Source: Leucothrix arctica
Lineage (GTDB): Bacteria > Pseudomonadota > Gammaproteobacteria > Thiotrichales > Thiotrichaceae
DNA: 64,000 bases
Reading direction: 5' to 3'
Assembly (NCBI RefSeq): GCF_003172895.1
Contig: NZ_QGKL01000039.1
Span: 124,001 to 188,000 of the forward strand
Every line of letters starts with the position of its first letter. Positions within the stretch are counted from its first letter, which is position 1. The notes below the pieces were generated by a model, which was given only the letters and a program-made list of their open reading frames with translations, was not told the origin of the DNA and searched no databases. Position numbers and translations under genes: made by a program. Shown here piece after piece: positions 25,201 through 33,457 of the stretch.

Positions 25201-25848
25201 CTAGTCAGTCACACCGTACGTATTTCTGTACTCAGTAACACGTGCCAGAAGATCAGCATCATTAGCAGTCGCTTCAATGTGCTTCACGACTTCTTGAAGT
25301 GCGATGATGTGTAGCACTTTAATACCGTAAGAATCTTCAAATTCTTGAACGGCTGACTTCGTGCCGGTACCACGTTCTTGGCGATCTAATGAAATAGCAA
25401 TACCAGCAAGCTCCGCACCGTTTGCCGCAACAATATCAGCCGCTTCACGACAAGCTGTTCCTGCACTAATCACGTCATCAACAATCAACACACGACCTTG
25501 AAGTGGTGCGCCAACAATCGTTCCACCTTCACCATGAGCCTTTGCTTCTTTACGGTTGTATGCGTAAGGAAGGTCGATGCCGTGCTTTTCATAAAGAGTT
25601 GCAGCAACGACTGAAACAAGTGGAATACCTTTGTACGCAGGGCCAAATAACATGTCGAACTTAAGGCCAGAGTCGACAATCGCTTGTGCGTAGTAGTCAC
25701 CCAAGCGTGCAAGTGCCGAGCCTGTTTGAAATAGTCCGAAGTTGAAGAAATAAGGACTAAGACGGCCCGACTTAAGTGTGAACTCACCAAAGCTAAGTAC
25801 GTTGTTATCGATGGCAAAGTTAAGGAATTCGTTCTGATAATCTTTCAT
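25201..25848 (-). CDS. pyrE: Orotate phosphoribosyltransferase
   Basis: 215 residues, standard for PyrE. The N-terminal [16 protein letters not shown] and the PRPP-binding loop [17 protein letters not shown] identify the enzyme. Lys residues of the flexible loop lie in [13 protein letters not shown]. It converts orotate and PRPP into OMP in pyrimidine synthesis. It is not linked to rph here as it is in E. coli. Confidence 0.97.
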   Translation of the reverse strand: MKDYQNEFLNFAIDNNVLSFGEFTLKSGRLSPYFFNFGLFQTGSALARLGDYYAQAIVDSGLKFDMLFGPAYKGIPLVSVVAATLYEKHGIDLPYAYNRKEAKAHGEGGTIVGAPLQGRVLIVDDVISAGTACREAADIVAANGAELAGIAISLDRQERGTGTKSAVQEFEDSYGIKVLHIIALQEVVKHIEATANDADLLARVTEYRNTYGVTD

Positions 25849-26011
25849 AGGTAGCGTCGCTATAGGCCAAAAGAGGCGTGATTATAGCGGCCACAGGTAA
25901 CGTTATAAAGGCATGTAATACAAACTGCTAATTTCATGACTTTGATTTACAATAGCGACACTGCGCATCGGCGCAAATAAACAGTGATATGTAATAGGAA
26001 GTAAAATCAGC

Positions 26012-26230
26012 ATGGCATCAAGTACAAAATACTCCGTAATTCTTGAAGAAGACGAAAATATTTGGACATCAAATGTAGTTCGTCGCGCCTCACGTAAAGA
26101 GCTTATCGTTTCTAAAACAGAAACAGGCTTTAAGACTGAGGAAGAAGCACAGGCTTGGGGCGACGAAGCGCTAAAAGAGTTTGTTGAACAGCAAGGTACA
26201 CGTAACAAGCGTCATAACGAAAAGCGTTAA
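26012..26230 (+). CDS. DUF3622 family protein
   Basis: 72 residues with AGGAAG before the ATG. The pattern KYSVILEEDENIWTSNVVRRASRKEL, TGFKTEEEAQAWG and the basic end RNKRHNEKR matches the small DUF3622 family known mainly from marine gammaproteobacteria such as Vibrio. It is probably cytoplasmic. Function is unknown. It is a single gene followed by a hairpin. Confidence 0.7.
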   Translation: MASSTKYSVILEEDENIWTSNVVRRASRKELIVSKTETGFKTEEEAQAWGDEALKEFVEQQGTRNKRHNEKR

Positions 26231-26243
26231 GACGTCTTGAATT

Positions 26244-26276
26244 AGACACTGCTTCTATGTTTTTTAAGCAGTGTCT
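26244..26276. terminator. Hairpin between convergent DUF3622 and DUF1963 genes
   Basis: An 11-bp perfect stem AGACACTGCTT/AAGCAGTGTCT surrounds an 11-base T-rich loop. Neither side has a long T run after the stem, so it is a probable but not classical terminator for both genes. Confidence 0.6.
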
Positions 26277-26288
26277 AATATCTAACAA

Positions 26289-27059
26289 TTACCCACACGC
26301 CCAAGCGATAGTTAATTGTTCTTTGTGCTCTTCGCACTGAGTGATGTGAGCGCAGCCAGCGTCTCCAAACATAAACGGCAGGTTATCTTCTGAGTCTATT
26401 TGGAAGACTAATTTCATCGCCTTGTTACACTCTGGGCAGCTTGGATATTCCACGCCTTGTATCCAGTTAGGCCACCCAAGTAGTTTATCTTTCTCCCTCG
26501 GAAAACCCATTTCACGCATTACGCTTACGTGTTCTTCTGTGAGTTTAACGCCTAAGTCTTCTAGCTCTTCCCAGTTAGGATAGTCATCTTGCGCTTCCCA
26601 ATCGGTAATTTGCTTCTCTGGGAATGTTTCTTCTACTAGGTTTCCAGTGTGTTCAACCAACTCACTTTCATCTAAGGAGATCAAACGTGCTGATGTTGCT
26701 TTGCTAAAAGGGAAGTATGACTCACAAATTTCGTCGCACTCATCTTCTGAATTAGTGCAATAAAAGGCCTGTAACAACCCATCACCAAAGATACCTTTGA
26801 CCGAGTCAGGAAGGTTGTTTGAATTGAGTTGTACAAATAATTGCATAGGTTTTTTGCAACTACCGCAGCACGGCCATTCTTCACCTTTAAGCAATGCTGG
26901 AATACCTGAAAACTTTGAAGCAAGGTAGCTAGTACTGCCTTTTGTAGTTGCAGGAACCCACGTTTCTTTTTTGTAAGGGGCAACAAGTGGCTCAACTTCA
27001 CTCCATAACTCAGGAGGAGTATCACTTTTATTTTTAAAAATATCGAATATTTTAGTCAT
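26289..27059 (-). CDS. DUF1963 (YwqG-like) protein with Cys pairs
   Basis: 256 residues. The family core is seen in SKFSGIPALLKGEEWPCCGSCKKPMQLFVQLN, of which the WPxCxxC is the marker, followed by GLLQAFYCTN. A second CPEC pair and LVFQIDSEDNLPFMFGDAG near the end repeat the same theme. The paired CxxC units suggest zinc binding. DUF1963 proteins have no settled function. It lies alone between DUF3622 and ugd. Confidence 0.7.
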   Translation of the reverse strand: MTKIFDIFKNKSDTPPELWSEVEPLVAPYKKETWVPATTKGSTSYLASKFSGIPALLKGEEWPCCGSCKKPMQLFVQLNSNNLPDSVKGIFGDGLLQAFYCTNSEDECDEICESYFPFSKATSARLISLDESELVEHTGNLVEETFPEKQITDWEAQDDYPNWEELEDLGVKLTEEHVSVMREMGFPREKDKLLGWPNWIQGVEYPSCPECNKAMKLVFQIDSEDNLPFMFGDAGCAHITQCEEHKEQLTIAWACG

Positions 27060-27251
27060 TAATGCTTACCAAGTCGGGGGTCTCAGTGTTAGTTGTTTTT
27101 AGTAACGATCATGATTGAAAGTACTGATGGATTGTATATTTACAGTGGATTAATCAGATAGCAAGTACCTAACGATATTAGGTGTGATTTATGGGCAGTC
27201 GTTACTTTGTCATTGAATAACAACAACTCCTCTAGAGTCAGAGCATACAAG

Positions 27252-27280
27252 TTGTATAACGCCAGATAGTTTGATCTAAT
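27252..27280 (+). promoter_or_regulatory. Candidate promoter of ugd
   Basis: TTGTAT (27252-27257), 17-base spacer, TCTAAT (27275-27280). This lies in the 288-bp gap between the DUF1963 gene and ugd, which otherwise shows only A/T-rich sequence. The leader would be about 60 bases. Confidence 0.35.
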
Positions 27281-27347
27281 CTCTACCCACTGACCTGCTC
27301 AATTTTAAATATTAATTGGGTCGAATGAAGCTAACACTGGAGCATCT

Positions 27348-28514
27348 ATGAAAATTGCAGTCGCGGGAACAGGCTATGTGGGCCTTTCTAATGCTGTGCT
27401 TTTATCGCAAAACCATGAAGTTGTATCTTTAGATATCGACCCTCGTAAAATAGAGCTGTTAAATGCGGGTAAAGCACCGATTGAAGATGCTGAAATCGAA
27501 ATGTTTCTGGCGAGTGGTAAGCTGAATTTGATTGCAACACTTGATAAGCAGCTGGCTTATGAAGGTGCAGACTTCGTCATTATTGCAACACCAACAGATT
27601 ATGATGAGGTGACTAATACCTTCAATACAAAATCTGTTGAGTCAGTCATGCGGGATGTTATTGCTATCAACCCAAGTGCGGTGATGGTGATTAAATCAAC
27701 GGTACCTGTTGGCTACACGAAAAGTGTTAAAGAGAAATTGGGTTGCGACAATATTATGTTTAGCCCTGAATTTTTACGTGAAGGTAAGGCGCTATATGAC
27801 AACCTTCATCCATCACGTATTGTCGTTGGAGAGGACTCTGACAGAGCGCGTGCTTTTGCTGATTTATTAGTAGAAGGCGCGGAAAAGACAGAAATTGAAG
27901 TTCTCTTTACTGATTCAACCGAAGCAGAAGCGGTCAAGCTGTTCTCTAATACATACCTTGCGATGCGTGTTGCTTACTTCAATGAGTTAGACACTTACTG
28001 TCAAGCGCATGAGTTGAATACTAAGCAGGTAATCGATGGTGTCAGTTTAGATCCACGCATCGGTAATCACTACAATAATCCGTCATTTGGTTATGGCGGC
28101 TACTGCTTACCGAAAGACACTAAGCAGTTGCTAGCTAATTACAATGAAGTGCCAAACAACTTGATTGGTGCGATTGTTGAAGCGAATAAAACGCGTAAGA
28201 ACTTTATCGCTGACTCAGTGTTAAAGCGTGAACCGAAAGTTGTTGGTATTTATCGTTTAACCATGAAAACAGGGTCTGATAACTTCAGAGCGTCTTCTAT
28301 TCAAGATGTCATGAAATTGATTAGAGCAGAAGGCGTAGAAGTCGTTATTTATGAGCCAGAGCTGCATGAAACAGACTTTAACGGTTTTCAGGTTGTTGCT
28401 GACTTCGAAGCCTTTAAAGAGCAGTCAGATGTTATTGTGGCGAATAGAATCACTGATGAGATTCGAGATATCAAAGATAAAGTTTATACCCGCGACTTAT
28501 ACACTCGAGACTAA
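27348..28514 (+). CDS. ugd: UDP-glucose 6-dehydrogenase
   Basis: 388 residues, the exact length of the E. coli enzyme. The N-terminal NAD motif is [29 protein letters not shown] and the catalytic Cys in [11 protein letters not shown] are clear, with [13 protein letters not shown] in the C-terminal UDP-binding domain. It oxidises UDP-glucose to UDP-glucuronate for surface polysaccharide or lipid A decoration. A ribosome site CTGGAG precedes the ATG. It is monocistronic, with a strong terminator after it; no sugar-transferase genes flank it. Confidence 0.95.
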   Translation: MKIAVAGTGYVGLSNAVLLSQNHEVVSLDIDPRKIELLNAGKAPIEDAEIEMFLASGKLNLIATLDKQLAYEGADFVIIATPTDYDEVTNTFNTKSVESVMRDVIAINPSAVMVIKSTVPVGYTKSVKEKLGCDNIMFSPEFLREGKALYDNLHPSRIVVGEDSDRARAFADLLVEGAEKTEIEVLFTDSTEAEAVKLFSNTYLAMRVAYFNELDTYCQAHELNTKQVIDGVSLDPRIGNHYNNPSFGYGGYCLPKDTKQLLANYNEVPNNLIGAIVEANKTRKNFIADSVLKREPKVVGIYRLTMKTGSDNFRASSIQDVMKLIRAEGVEVVIYEPELHETDFNGFQVVADFEAFKEQSDVIVANRITDEIRDIKDKVYTRDLYTRD

Positions 28515-28536
28515 TTTAGTCTAGTGTTGAGGCATA

Positions 28537-28566
28537 AAAAATGCGACCTAATAGGGTCGCTTTTTT
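28537..28566 (+). terminator. Rho-independent terminator downstream of ugd
   Basis: Stem GCGACC/GGTCGC (28543-28548 with 28555-28560), 6-base loop, A run before and six T after. Because of the flanking A run it can also serve the convergent minus-strand MDR gene. Confidence 0.9.
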
Positions 28567-28624
28567 GTATCTACGATAAAGAGAAAGTCGTATTTATCGT
28601 ATGATGAATGTCACCGTTTTTTGA

Positions 28625-29629
28625 TTAAAAGCCAGCTAGTACAATCTTACCTTTTGACTTGCCTGACTCTAATAAAGCATGTGCTTTCATTAAGTTTTCC
28701 GCATTGATCTTACCAAAGTCACTTGCCACCGTCGTCGCTAGCGCACCAGCATCCATCATTCGTGCGACTTTAGATAAAAGCTTATGCTGCTCAATCATGT
28801 CATCTGTTTGGTATAACGATCGTGTGTACATAAACTCCCAATGTACAGAGACGCTTTTTGACTTAAATGGCATGATATCAAACGAAGCAGGGTCGTCTAT
28901 CAATGCAAACTTACCTTGTGGTGCAATGACGTCAACAATCGCTGGCATGTGCTGGTCAGTATGGGTGAGGCCGGCAATATAAGACACGCTATCAAAGCCT
29001 ATTGCTTTTAGCTCCTCGTTAAGCGGCTTGCTGTGATCAATAACGTAATCAGCGCCAGTCTGTTTAACCCACTCCTGTGTTTCAGGGCGAGAAGCTGTAC
29101 CTATGACGGTGAGCTTAGTTAGCTTCTTGGCAAGCTGAACCATGATAGATCCAACACCTCCTGATGCACCAATGACAAGTAGCTCGCCTGTACTGTCTGA
29201 ATTGAGTGCTAAACGATCAAATAACATCTCCCACGCTGTAATCGTCGTGAGTGGCATGGCTGCTGCTTGGACAAAGCTGAAAGAACTTGGCATTTTTGAC
29301 ACGATACGCTCATCAACAAGGTGATACTCCGCATTAGAGCCTGAACGATCAATTGCACCTGCGTACCAAACTTTATCACCTGCTTTGAATAGGGTGACGT
29401 CTTCACCGACAGACTCAACAACACCTGCGGCATCCCAGCCTAAAACTTTGTATTCACCCTCTGGCGGCTGAGCACGCATACGTATTTTAGTATCGACTGG
29501 GTTTACTGATACTGCGGCTACGCGCACTAGAATGTCTTTACCCGTTGCGACAGGTGTTGGTAACTCAATATCCAGCAATGCGTTTGGTGAGTCGATTGTC
29601 AGTGATTCTTGGTAGCCGATTGCTTTCAT
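28625..29629 (-). CDS. Zinc-type alcohol dehydrogenase-like (MDR superfamily) oxidoreductase
   Basis: 334 residues. The GroES-like N-terminal domain contains VAAVSVNPVDTKIR, and the NADP-binding region is LLVIGASGGVGSIMVQLAKKL. The catalytic and structural zinc Cys clusters of true alcohol dehydrogenases are missing, as in quinone-oxidoreductase-like MDR proteins. It probably reduces a quinone or enone with NADPH; the substrate is unknown. It converges on ugd and lies 22 bp after the Fic gene, so the two may share a transcript. Confidence 0.85.
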   Translation of the reverse strand: MKAIGYQESLTIDSPNALLDIELPTPVATGKDILVRVAAVSVNPVDTKIRMRAQPPEGEYKVLGWDAAGVVESVGEDVTLFKAGDKVWYAGAIDRSGSNAEYHLVDERIVSKMPSSFSFVQAAAMPLTTITAWEMLFDRLALNSDSTGELLVIGASGGVGSIMVQLAKKLTKLTVIGTASRPETQEWVKQTGADYVIDHSKPLNEELKAIGFDSVSYIAGLTHTDQHMPAIVDVIAPQGKFALIDDPASFDIMPFKSKSVSVHWEFMYTRSLYQTDDMIEQHKLLSKVARMMDAGALATTVASDFGKINAENLMKAHALLESGKSKGKIVLAGF

Positions 29630-29651
29630 GGTGTGTCCTTTGGAAGTTACG

Positions 29652-30641
29652 TTATCTTGGTAAAGTGGTTTTTCTGTACTTTTGTTTAGGGCTGCGTGGT
29701 GACTCAGGGTAACGCATCTCGATTAAACCTAACGCTAGGGTAGGGTTTAAGTAATTTTTGCGGAAACTGGTGCGATGGGTAAGTGATAATAGCTCCATCA
29801 TTTCAGGTACGCTCAAGTAGTCTTCAGTCAATGTCGCGAGTAGTATTTTTACTTGGTCACTTACTTGGTCACTGTCGGCAGCTATGTTCTGTCTGTTTTC
29901 CTGAAGCACACTATCAATTGCGTCGAGAATAAATTCAATAAAAGGCAGGCTATCGGTTACATCATCTGCTTTTTCTAAAGCATCGTAATATGCCTGCTGA
30001 CGGTCTTTGATTACACTTTCAAGCGGCAATAGAAAAAATATTGGTTTCCATTGCCCAAGTAATAGCGTCTGCCATAAACGCCCAATACGGCCATTACCAT
30101 CCATAAAAGGGTGAATGAATTCCAGCTCGTAATGTACGACACTACTAATAATCAGCGGGTGTTGATCTGACGTTTTTGCCCAGTCAAATAAATCAGCGAC
30201 CAAGTGAGGTACACGACCTGCGGGTGGGGCGATATGGACGACTTGCTTACCCTTATGTATACCAACACTTTTGTTTCTAAACTTTCCAGCATCGCTGAGA
30301 ATTTCTCTCATCAGCAAACCATGTGCTGCGAGAAAGTCTGCTTCACTACTAGCATCCCATTCGGTTAGCTTTTCATAAGCAGCAATTGCACCATGAACCT
30401 CGGCAATTTCCTTCGGCTCTCCAAGTACACTCTTACCATCTACAATTGCGGTGACTTGCTCCAGACTCAGCGTGTTGCCTTCAATTGCGAGTGTCCCCGC
30501 GATAGTTTTAATACGGTTTTGCTTTCGAAGCTGTGGTGAACTTTGCAAGTGTTCTTGGTTTATTTCGCCCAGCGCCTCACTAATGCTACTCACCAAATGA
30601 ATAACTTTTGCTGACAGAGTAAATGGAGGTTGGTATGGCAT
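29652..30641 (-). CDS. Fic family protein (probable AMPylating toxin-like enzyme)
   Basis: 329 residues. The catalytic Fic loop HPFMDGNGRIGR (177-188) is complete with His177. The inhibitory helix motif [ST]xxxE[GN] is present upstream at 50-55 (TLAIEG), so the enzyme should be autoinhibited, as in class II Fic proteins. The C-terminal ~70 residues (SDQVSDQVKILLATL onward, then LSLTHRTSFRKNY) form a winged-helix-like domain. Fic proteins usually transfer AMP to a hydroxyl of a target protein. The upstream region has palindromes that may be operators. Confidence 0.9.
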   Translation of the reverse strand: MPYQPPFTLSAKVIHLVSSISEALGEINQEHLQSSPQLRKQNRIKTIAGTLAIEGNTLSLEQVTAIVDGKSVLGEPKEIAEVHGAIAAYEKLTEWDASSEADFLAAHGLLMREILSDAGKFRNKSVGIHKGKQVVHIAPPAGRVPHLVADLFDWAKTSDQHPLIISSVVHYELEFIHPFMDGNGRIGRLWQTLLLGQWKPIFFLLPLESVIKDRQQAYYDALEKADDVTDSLPFIEFILDAIDSVLQENRQNIAADSDQVSDQVKILLATLTEDYLSVPEMMELLSLTHRTSFRKNYLNPTLALGLIEMRYPESPRSPKQKYRKTTLPR

Positions 30642-30795
30642 AACTAGGCCGCGTTGAGTGAGACTGATTAAGCATAATTATACTATAGTTTCTCACTTAT
30701 AGCGGAGTCTTCAGTGTTAGGGACTGTTAACGACTTTCAGTTATCTTTTGCGCTTAAACTTAAAATGTATAGACATACTCTAGCTATAAATGATT

Positions 30796-30811
30796 TGAAG
30801 TCTAGACTTCA
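30796..30811. promoter_or_regulatory. Perfect 16-bp palindrome between fic and the Phd/ParE pair
   Basis: TGAAGTCTAGACTTCA is its own reverse complement. It lies between divergent fic and the toxin-antitoxin genes. It is a likely dimer-binding operator for a regulator, perhaps the Fic winged helix or the Phd antitoxin; neither is shown. The rest of the 269-bp gap is A/T-rich, with a shared ACTATAGT word at 30682-30689 and 30876-30883. Confidence 0.5.
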
Positions 30812-30870
30812 TTTACTATGTATTATGGGTGTGATGTACACAATAGGCTATTTGATCTACTTGGTTTAAA

Positions 30871-30888
30871 GTGTCACTATAGTGATAC
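30871..30888. promoter_or_regulatory. Palindromic operator/promoter of the Phd/ParE pair
   Basis: GTGTCACTATAGTGATAC is a near-perfect inverted repeat with a perfect 12-bp core (30874-30885). A -10-like TATAGT lies in its centre (30878-30883), 23 bases before the antitoxin start. Toxin-antitoxin operons of this family are autorepressed at such sites. Confidence 0.6.
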
Positions 30889-30910
30889 TATTTAAGTAGA
30901 GGCAGGCCTT

Positions 30911-31168
30911 ATGAAAGTTGAACTTGTTACAACCTTGAAGCGGCAAGCAACAAGAATTCTCAGCGAACTTCAAGCTTCAAAAGAACCGGTGTTGATCACT
31001 GAGCACGGCCGACCATCTGCCTACCTAATTGATGTTGAAGACTATGAGTTTATGCAGCAACGCTTAGAGCTGCTAGAAGGTATTGCTCGTGGTGAAAAAG
31101 CGATTACGGAAGGAAGAACCCTCTCTAAAGAGAAAGCAAAAGAAAGAATGTCTAAATGGCTGAGCTAA
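30911..31168 (+). CDS. Antitoxin of the Phd/YefM family
   Basis: 85 residues. The N-terminal DNA-binding part (VTTLKRQATRILSELQASKEPVLITEHGRPSAYLIDVEDYE) fits Phd/YefM antitoxins and is quoted only in part here: the marker is EPVLITEHGRPSAYL. The C-terminal tail (LSKEKAKERMSKWL) would wrap the toxin. The gene overlaps the following toxin gene by 13 bases, has GAGGCAGG before the ATG, and follows a palindromic operator. Confidence 0.88.
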   Translation: MKVELVTTLKRQATRILSELQASKEPVLITEHGRPSAYLIDVEDYEFMQQRLELLEGIARGEKAITEGRTLSKEKAKERMSKWLS

Positions 31169-31458
31169 TTTGGACGGAGCCAGCCTTAGCCGATTTAGAT
31201 GAAATTGCAGACTACATTGCTTTAAGTAATTTGCCAGCCGCTAAAGAGTTAGTGGGACGAGTGTTTGGTACGGTAGATCGCTTAGAGCAGTTTCCTGAGT
31301 TAGGGCGTGTTCCGCCTGAGTTGGAAGGGTTTAGTTATCGAGAGGTGATAGTTAATCCTTGTCGAGTACTTTACAAGGTTGAGTCTGAAAGTGTGCTTAT
31401 TCTGCATGTTGTTAGGCAAGAGAGGGAGTTGAGGCGTTTTATTTCAGCTCGAGTGTGA
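31156..31458 (+). CDS. RelE/ParE family toxin
   Basis: 100 residues. LIWTEPALADLDEIADYIAL and the C-terminal REVIVNPCRVLYKVE plus VLILHVVRQERELRRF fit the RelE/ParE fold. The closest look is ParE-like: a long N-terminal helix pair and an Arg-rich end. ParE poisons gyrase, while RelE cuts mRNA on the ribosome; sequence alone leaves this open. It is translated from an overlap with the antitoxin gene. Confidence 0.85.
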   Translation: MAELIWTEPALADLDEIADYIALSNLPAAKELVGRVFGTVDRLEQFPELGRVPPELEGFSYREVIVNPCRVLYKVESESVLILHVVRQERELRRFISARV

Positions 31459-31553
31459 ATCTAATATAACGCTACTGGATAATAAATTATCATTTTCTTG
31501 TTTCTTTCCCTCATTTGTGGAATGATAATCGGAAAATGGTAACTGGTAGAAAT

Positions 31554-32234
31554 ATGCATTTATTTGAAAATAGTATTTTAAATGGTTTTATTGAAGAGCG
31601 AGAAGTTGATACAGAGTTAAATAAGCTGTTAGGTATTGATGATCAAGAAATTCTGGTTGAAGTTCTGAACAGAGCGATTGCTAAATGGCGTGGTGCTATT
31701 ACGCCCAACCATCCGGCAACAGCTAAAGGTGATGATTTTTATAACCACTCTGTAGTGGCTTTAAGGGAGATGTTAAAACCATTTGGTTTTGCTCCGTTGT
31801 CAAAAAGCAACGTTCAACTAACTATCAATAAGGAGAGAGGGGTTGCCATTTATTGCTGTAGAGGAGATGAAAGAATAGGTATATCAGAGGGGAAGCCAAG
31901 AACTTTAAGAGCTCGAGGAGATTGTACTTTGAACTTATTAGGCTTATCCGAAGATACTGACCCAACAAGTCTTGATCTTTTTCCAAGCGACCCTGAGTTG
32001 AGGCTAGCAGACTTTGATGTTTGGGTTCTTTTGACCTATATTGATCAAAGTGGTGGAAGATCTAGTTTTAGGGCTGAACTTTCACATCCCAAATCTCATA
32101 CGAAAGGCTTTATTAATTCTTTTGACAAAAGAATAATCTTAAATACAACGTCACGAGATGTAGTTGAGGAAAAGTCAGGTTCAGAAAGTTTCAATGATGC
32201 TATAGACTTCGACCTCCCCGAAAAGACAGCCTAA
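31554..32234 (+). CDS. Unknown protein, partner of the HTH-M78 peptidase
   Basis: 226 residues from the ATG at 31554, with GGTAG upstream. The frame extends to a TTG at 31515 and has another ATG at 31536, both with poorer sites. No domain is recognised. It is acidic and soluble, with a central Cys pair (AIYCCRGDERIG) and a strand-rich part (FDVWVLLTYIDQSGG, then FRAELSHPK). It is 5 bp from the HTH-M78 gene, so the two form one unit. By analogy with other HTH-M78 pairs it may be a toxin, an antitoxin or the peptidase substrate; this is inference. The base composition is A/T-rich. Confidence 0.65.
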   Translation: MHLFENSILNGFIEEREVDTELNKLLGIDDQEILVEVLNRAIAKWRGAITPNHPATAKGDDFYNHSVVALREMLKPFGFAPLSKSNVQLTINKERGVAIYCCRGDERIGISEGKPRTLRARGDCTLNLLGLSEDTDPTSLDLFPSDPELRLADFDVWVLLTYIDQSGGRSSFRAELSHPKSHTKGFINSFDKRIILNTTSRDVVEEKSGSESFNDAIDFDLPEKTA

Positions 32235-32239
32235 AGAAA

Positions 32240-33358
32240 ATGTTTAACAGTGAAAGATTGAAAATTGCTCGTGAGCGACGTGGTATGACTAAAAAGGCTT
32301 TGGCAGACGCAGCAGGTATTAGTTCTAGAACATTGTCGACTTTTGAGAATGCTGGTTATGGTACGCCTCCAGAAAGTGAAACACTGTCAAAGATCAGTCA
32401 GGCTTTATCTTATCCAGTAAATTTCTTTTTTTCTGATTCAGTTTATGAAATTGACCAGACAGGGATTAGTTTTAGAGCTATGAGCAAGTTGAGTGCAGCC
32501 AAAAAAAATGCGGCTGTTAGTGCCATTCCTATAGCTCTAGAAATCAATAAATGGATAGAAAACCGATTCAATCTCCCTGAGCCAAACTTAGAAGACTACA
32601 GCGCGGATTCCTACGCAGACCCTGAGAGCTCGGCACGAGATTTACGTGAGCGTTGGGGGCTGGGAGAGCTATCTATATCGAATATGGTGCACTTATTAGA
32701 GCTACATGGAATTAGAGTGTTTTCTCTGGCTGAAAATTGCCTTGAAGTTGATGCTTACTCCTTTTGGAGAGATGAGGTACCTTTTGTCTTTTTGAATACT
32801 ATGAAGACTCCCGAGCGTAGCAGGTTTGATGCAGCACATGAGTTAGGGCACTTAGTTTTGCATAAGCATTCTTCAAACCATGGCCGGCAAGCTGAGGAGC
32901 AGGCAGATAAGTTTGCATCGGCTTTTTTGATGCCGAGGAGTGCTGTGATTGCAGCTGTTCCTAATAGTCCCACGTTAAGTGAATTGATTGAATTGAAAAA
33001 GCGTTGGAAAGTATCACTCTCAGCATTGGTGAGGCGTTGTTTTGATTTAGGTTTGGCTTCGGAGTGGCACTATAGACAGCTTAGCATTGAGCTATCTGGA
33101 AAAGGTTATCGAAAGAGTGAACCAAATGGACTTAGAGATCGAGAAACATCTTTAGTCATCAAAAAAGTGCTCGAAAAGATTAAATCAAAAAGTCTCTCTA
33201 GGTCTAGTTTATTAAAAGAGCTAAATCTTCCTAGTGATGAAGTAAGTGCACTTACATTTAACAATATATTGTTTGATATGGAACTAGTTTCTAGTAATAA
33301 GAATAGTCCAAAAAGAAGCCAGCCAATCCCTTCTTTTTTAAAAGTAGTGGATAAGTAG
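32240..33358 (+). CDS. XRE-type HTH protein fused to ImmA/IrrE (M78) metallopeptidase
   Basis: 372 residues. An N-terminal helix-turn-helix (about 5-60, RLKIARERRGMTKKALADAAGI) is joined to an M78 peptidase with the zinc motif HELGH at 200-204 and a likely third ligand in the following EEQADKFASAFLMP. ImmA/IrrE peptidases cleave phage-type repressors or stress regulators. Two-gene HTH-M78 modules have also been reported as toxin-antitoxin defence systems. The C-terminal ~110 residues (about 260-372) are unassigned. It is the last gene of an accessory pocket before polA. Confidence 0.85.
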   Translation: MFNSERLKIARERRGMTKKALADAAGISSRTLSTFENAGYGTPPESETLSKISQALSYPVNFFFSDSVYEIDQTGISFRAMSKLSAAKKNAAVSAIPIALEINKWIENRFNLPEPNLEDYSADSYADPESSARDLRERWGLGELSISNMVHLLELHGIRVFSLAENCLEVDAYSFWRDEVPFVFLNTMKTPERSRFDAAHELGHLVLHKHSSNHGRQAEEQADKFASAFLMPRSAVIAAVPNSPTLSELIELKKRWKVSLSALVRRCFDLGLASEWHYRQLSIELSGKGYRKSEPNGLRDRETSLVIKKVLEKIKSKSLSRSSLLKELNLPSDEVSALTFNNILFDMELVSSNKNSPKRSQPIPSFLKVVDK

Positions 33359-33372
33359 GCCGCTTCTGAAAA

Positions 33373-33442
33373 GTATCAGGTGTTTACTTCGCGTAGACCT
33401 TCCGAGCAGAGCGAGGGGCGAAGCGAAGTGAATACCTGATAC
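33373..33442. repeat. Large inverted repeat between the HTH-M78 gene and polA
   Basis: The left arm 33373-33392 (starts GTATCAGGTG) and right arm 33423-33442 (ends ACCTGATAC) pair over 20 bp. The two non-Watson-Crick positions are G-U/U-G in plus-strand RNA. The loop is 30 bases and purine-rich, with GCGAAGCGAAG at its right side. No T run follows. It could stop both convergent genes, or be a dispersed REP/MITE-like element or island edge. Confidence 0.75.
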
Positions 33443-33457
33443 GACTAGGTTCGAAGC

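Noticed and set aside
33359-33457. tRNA or attachment site at the polA side of the accessory pocket
   Set aside because: The structure is a single long hairpin without a cloverleaf, and no integrase gene is present.
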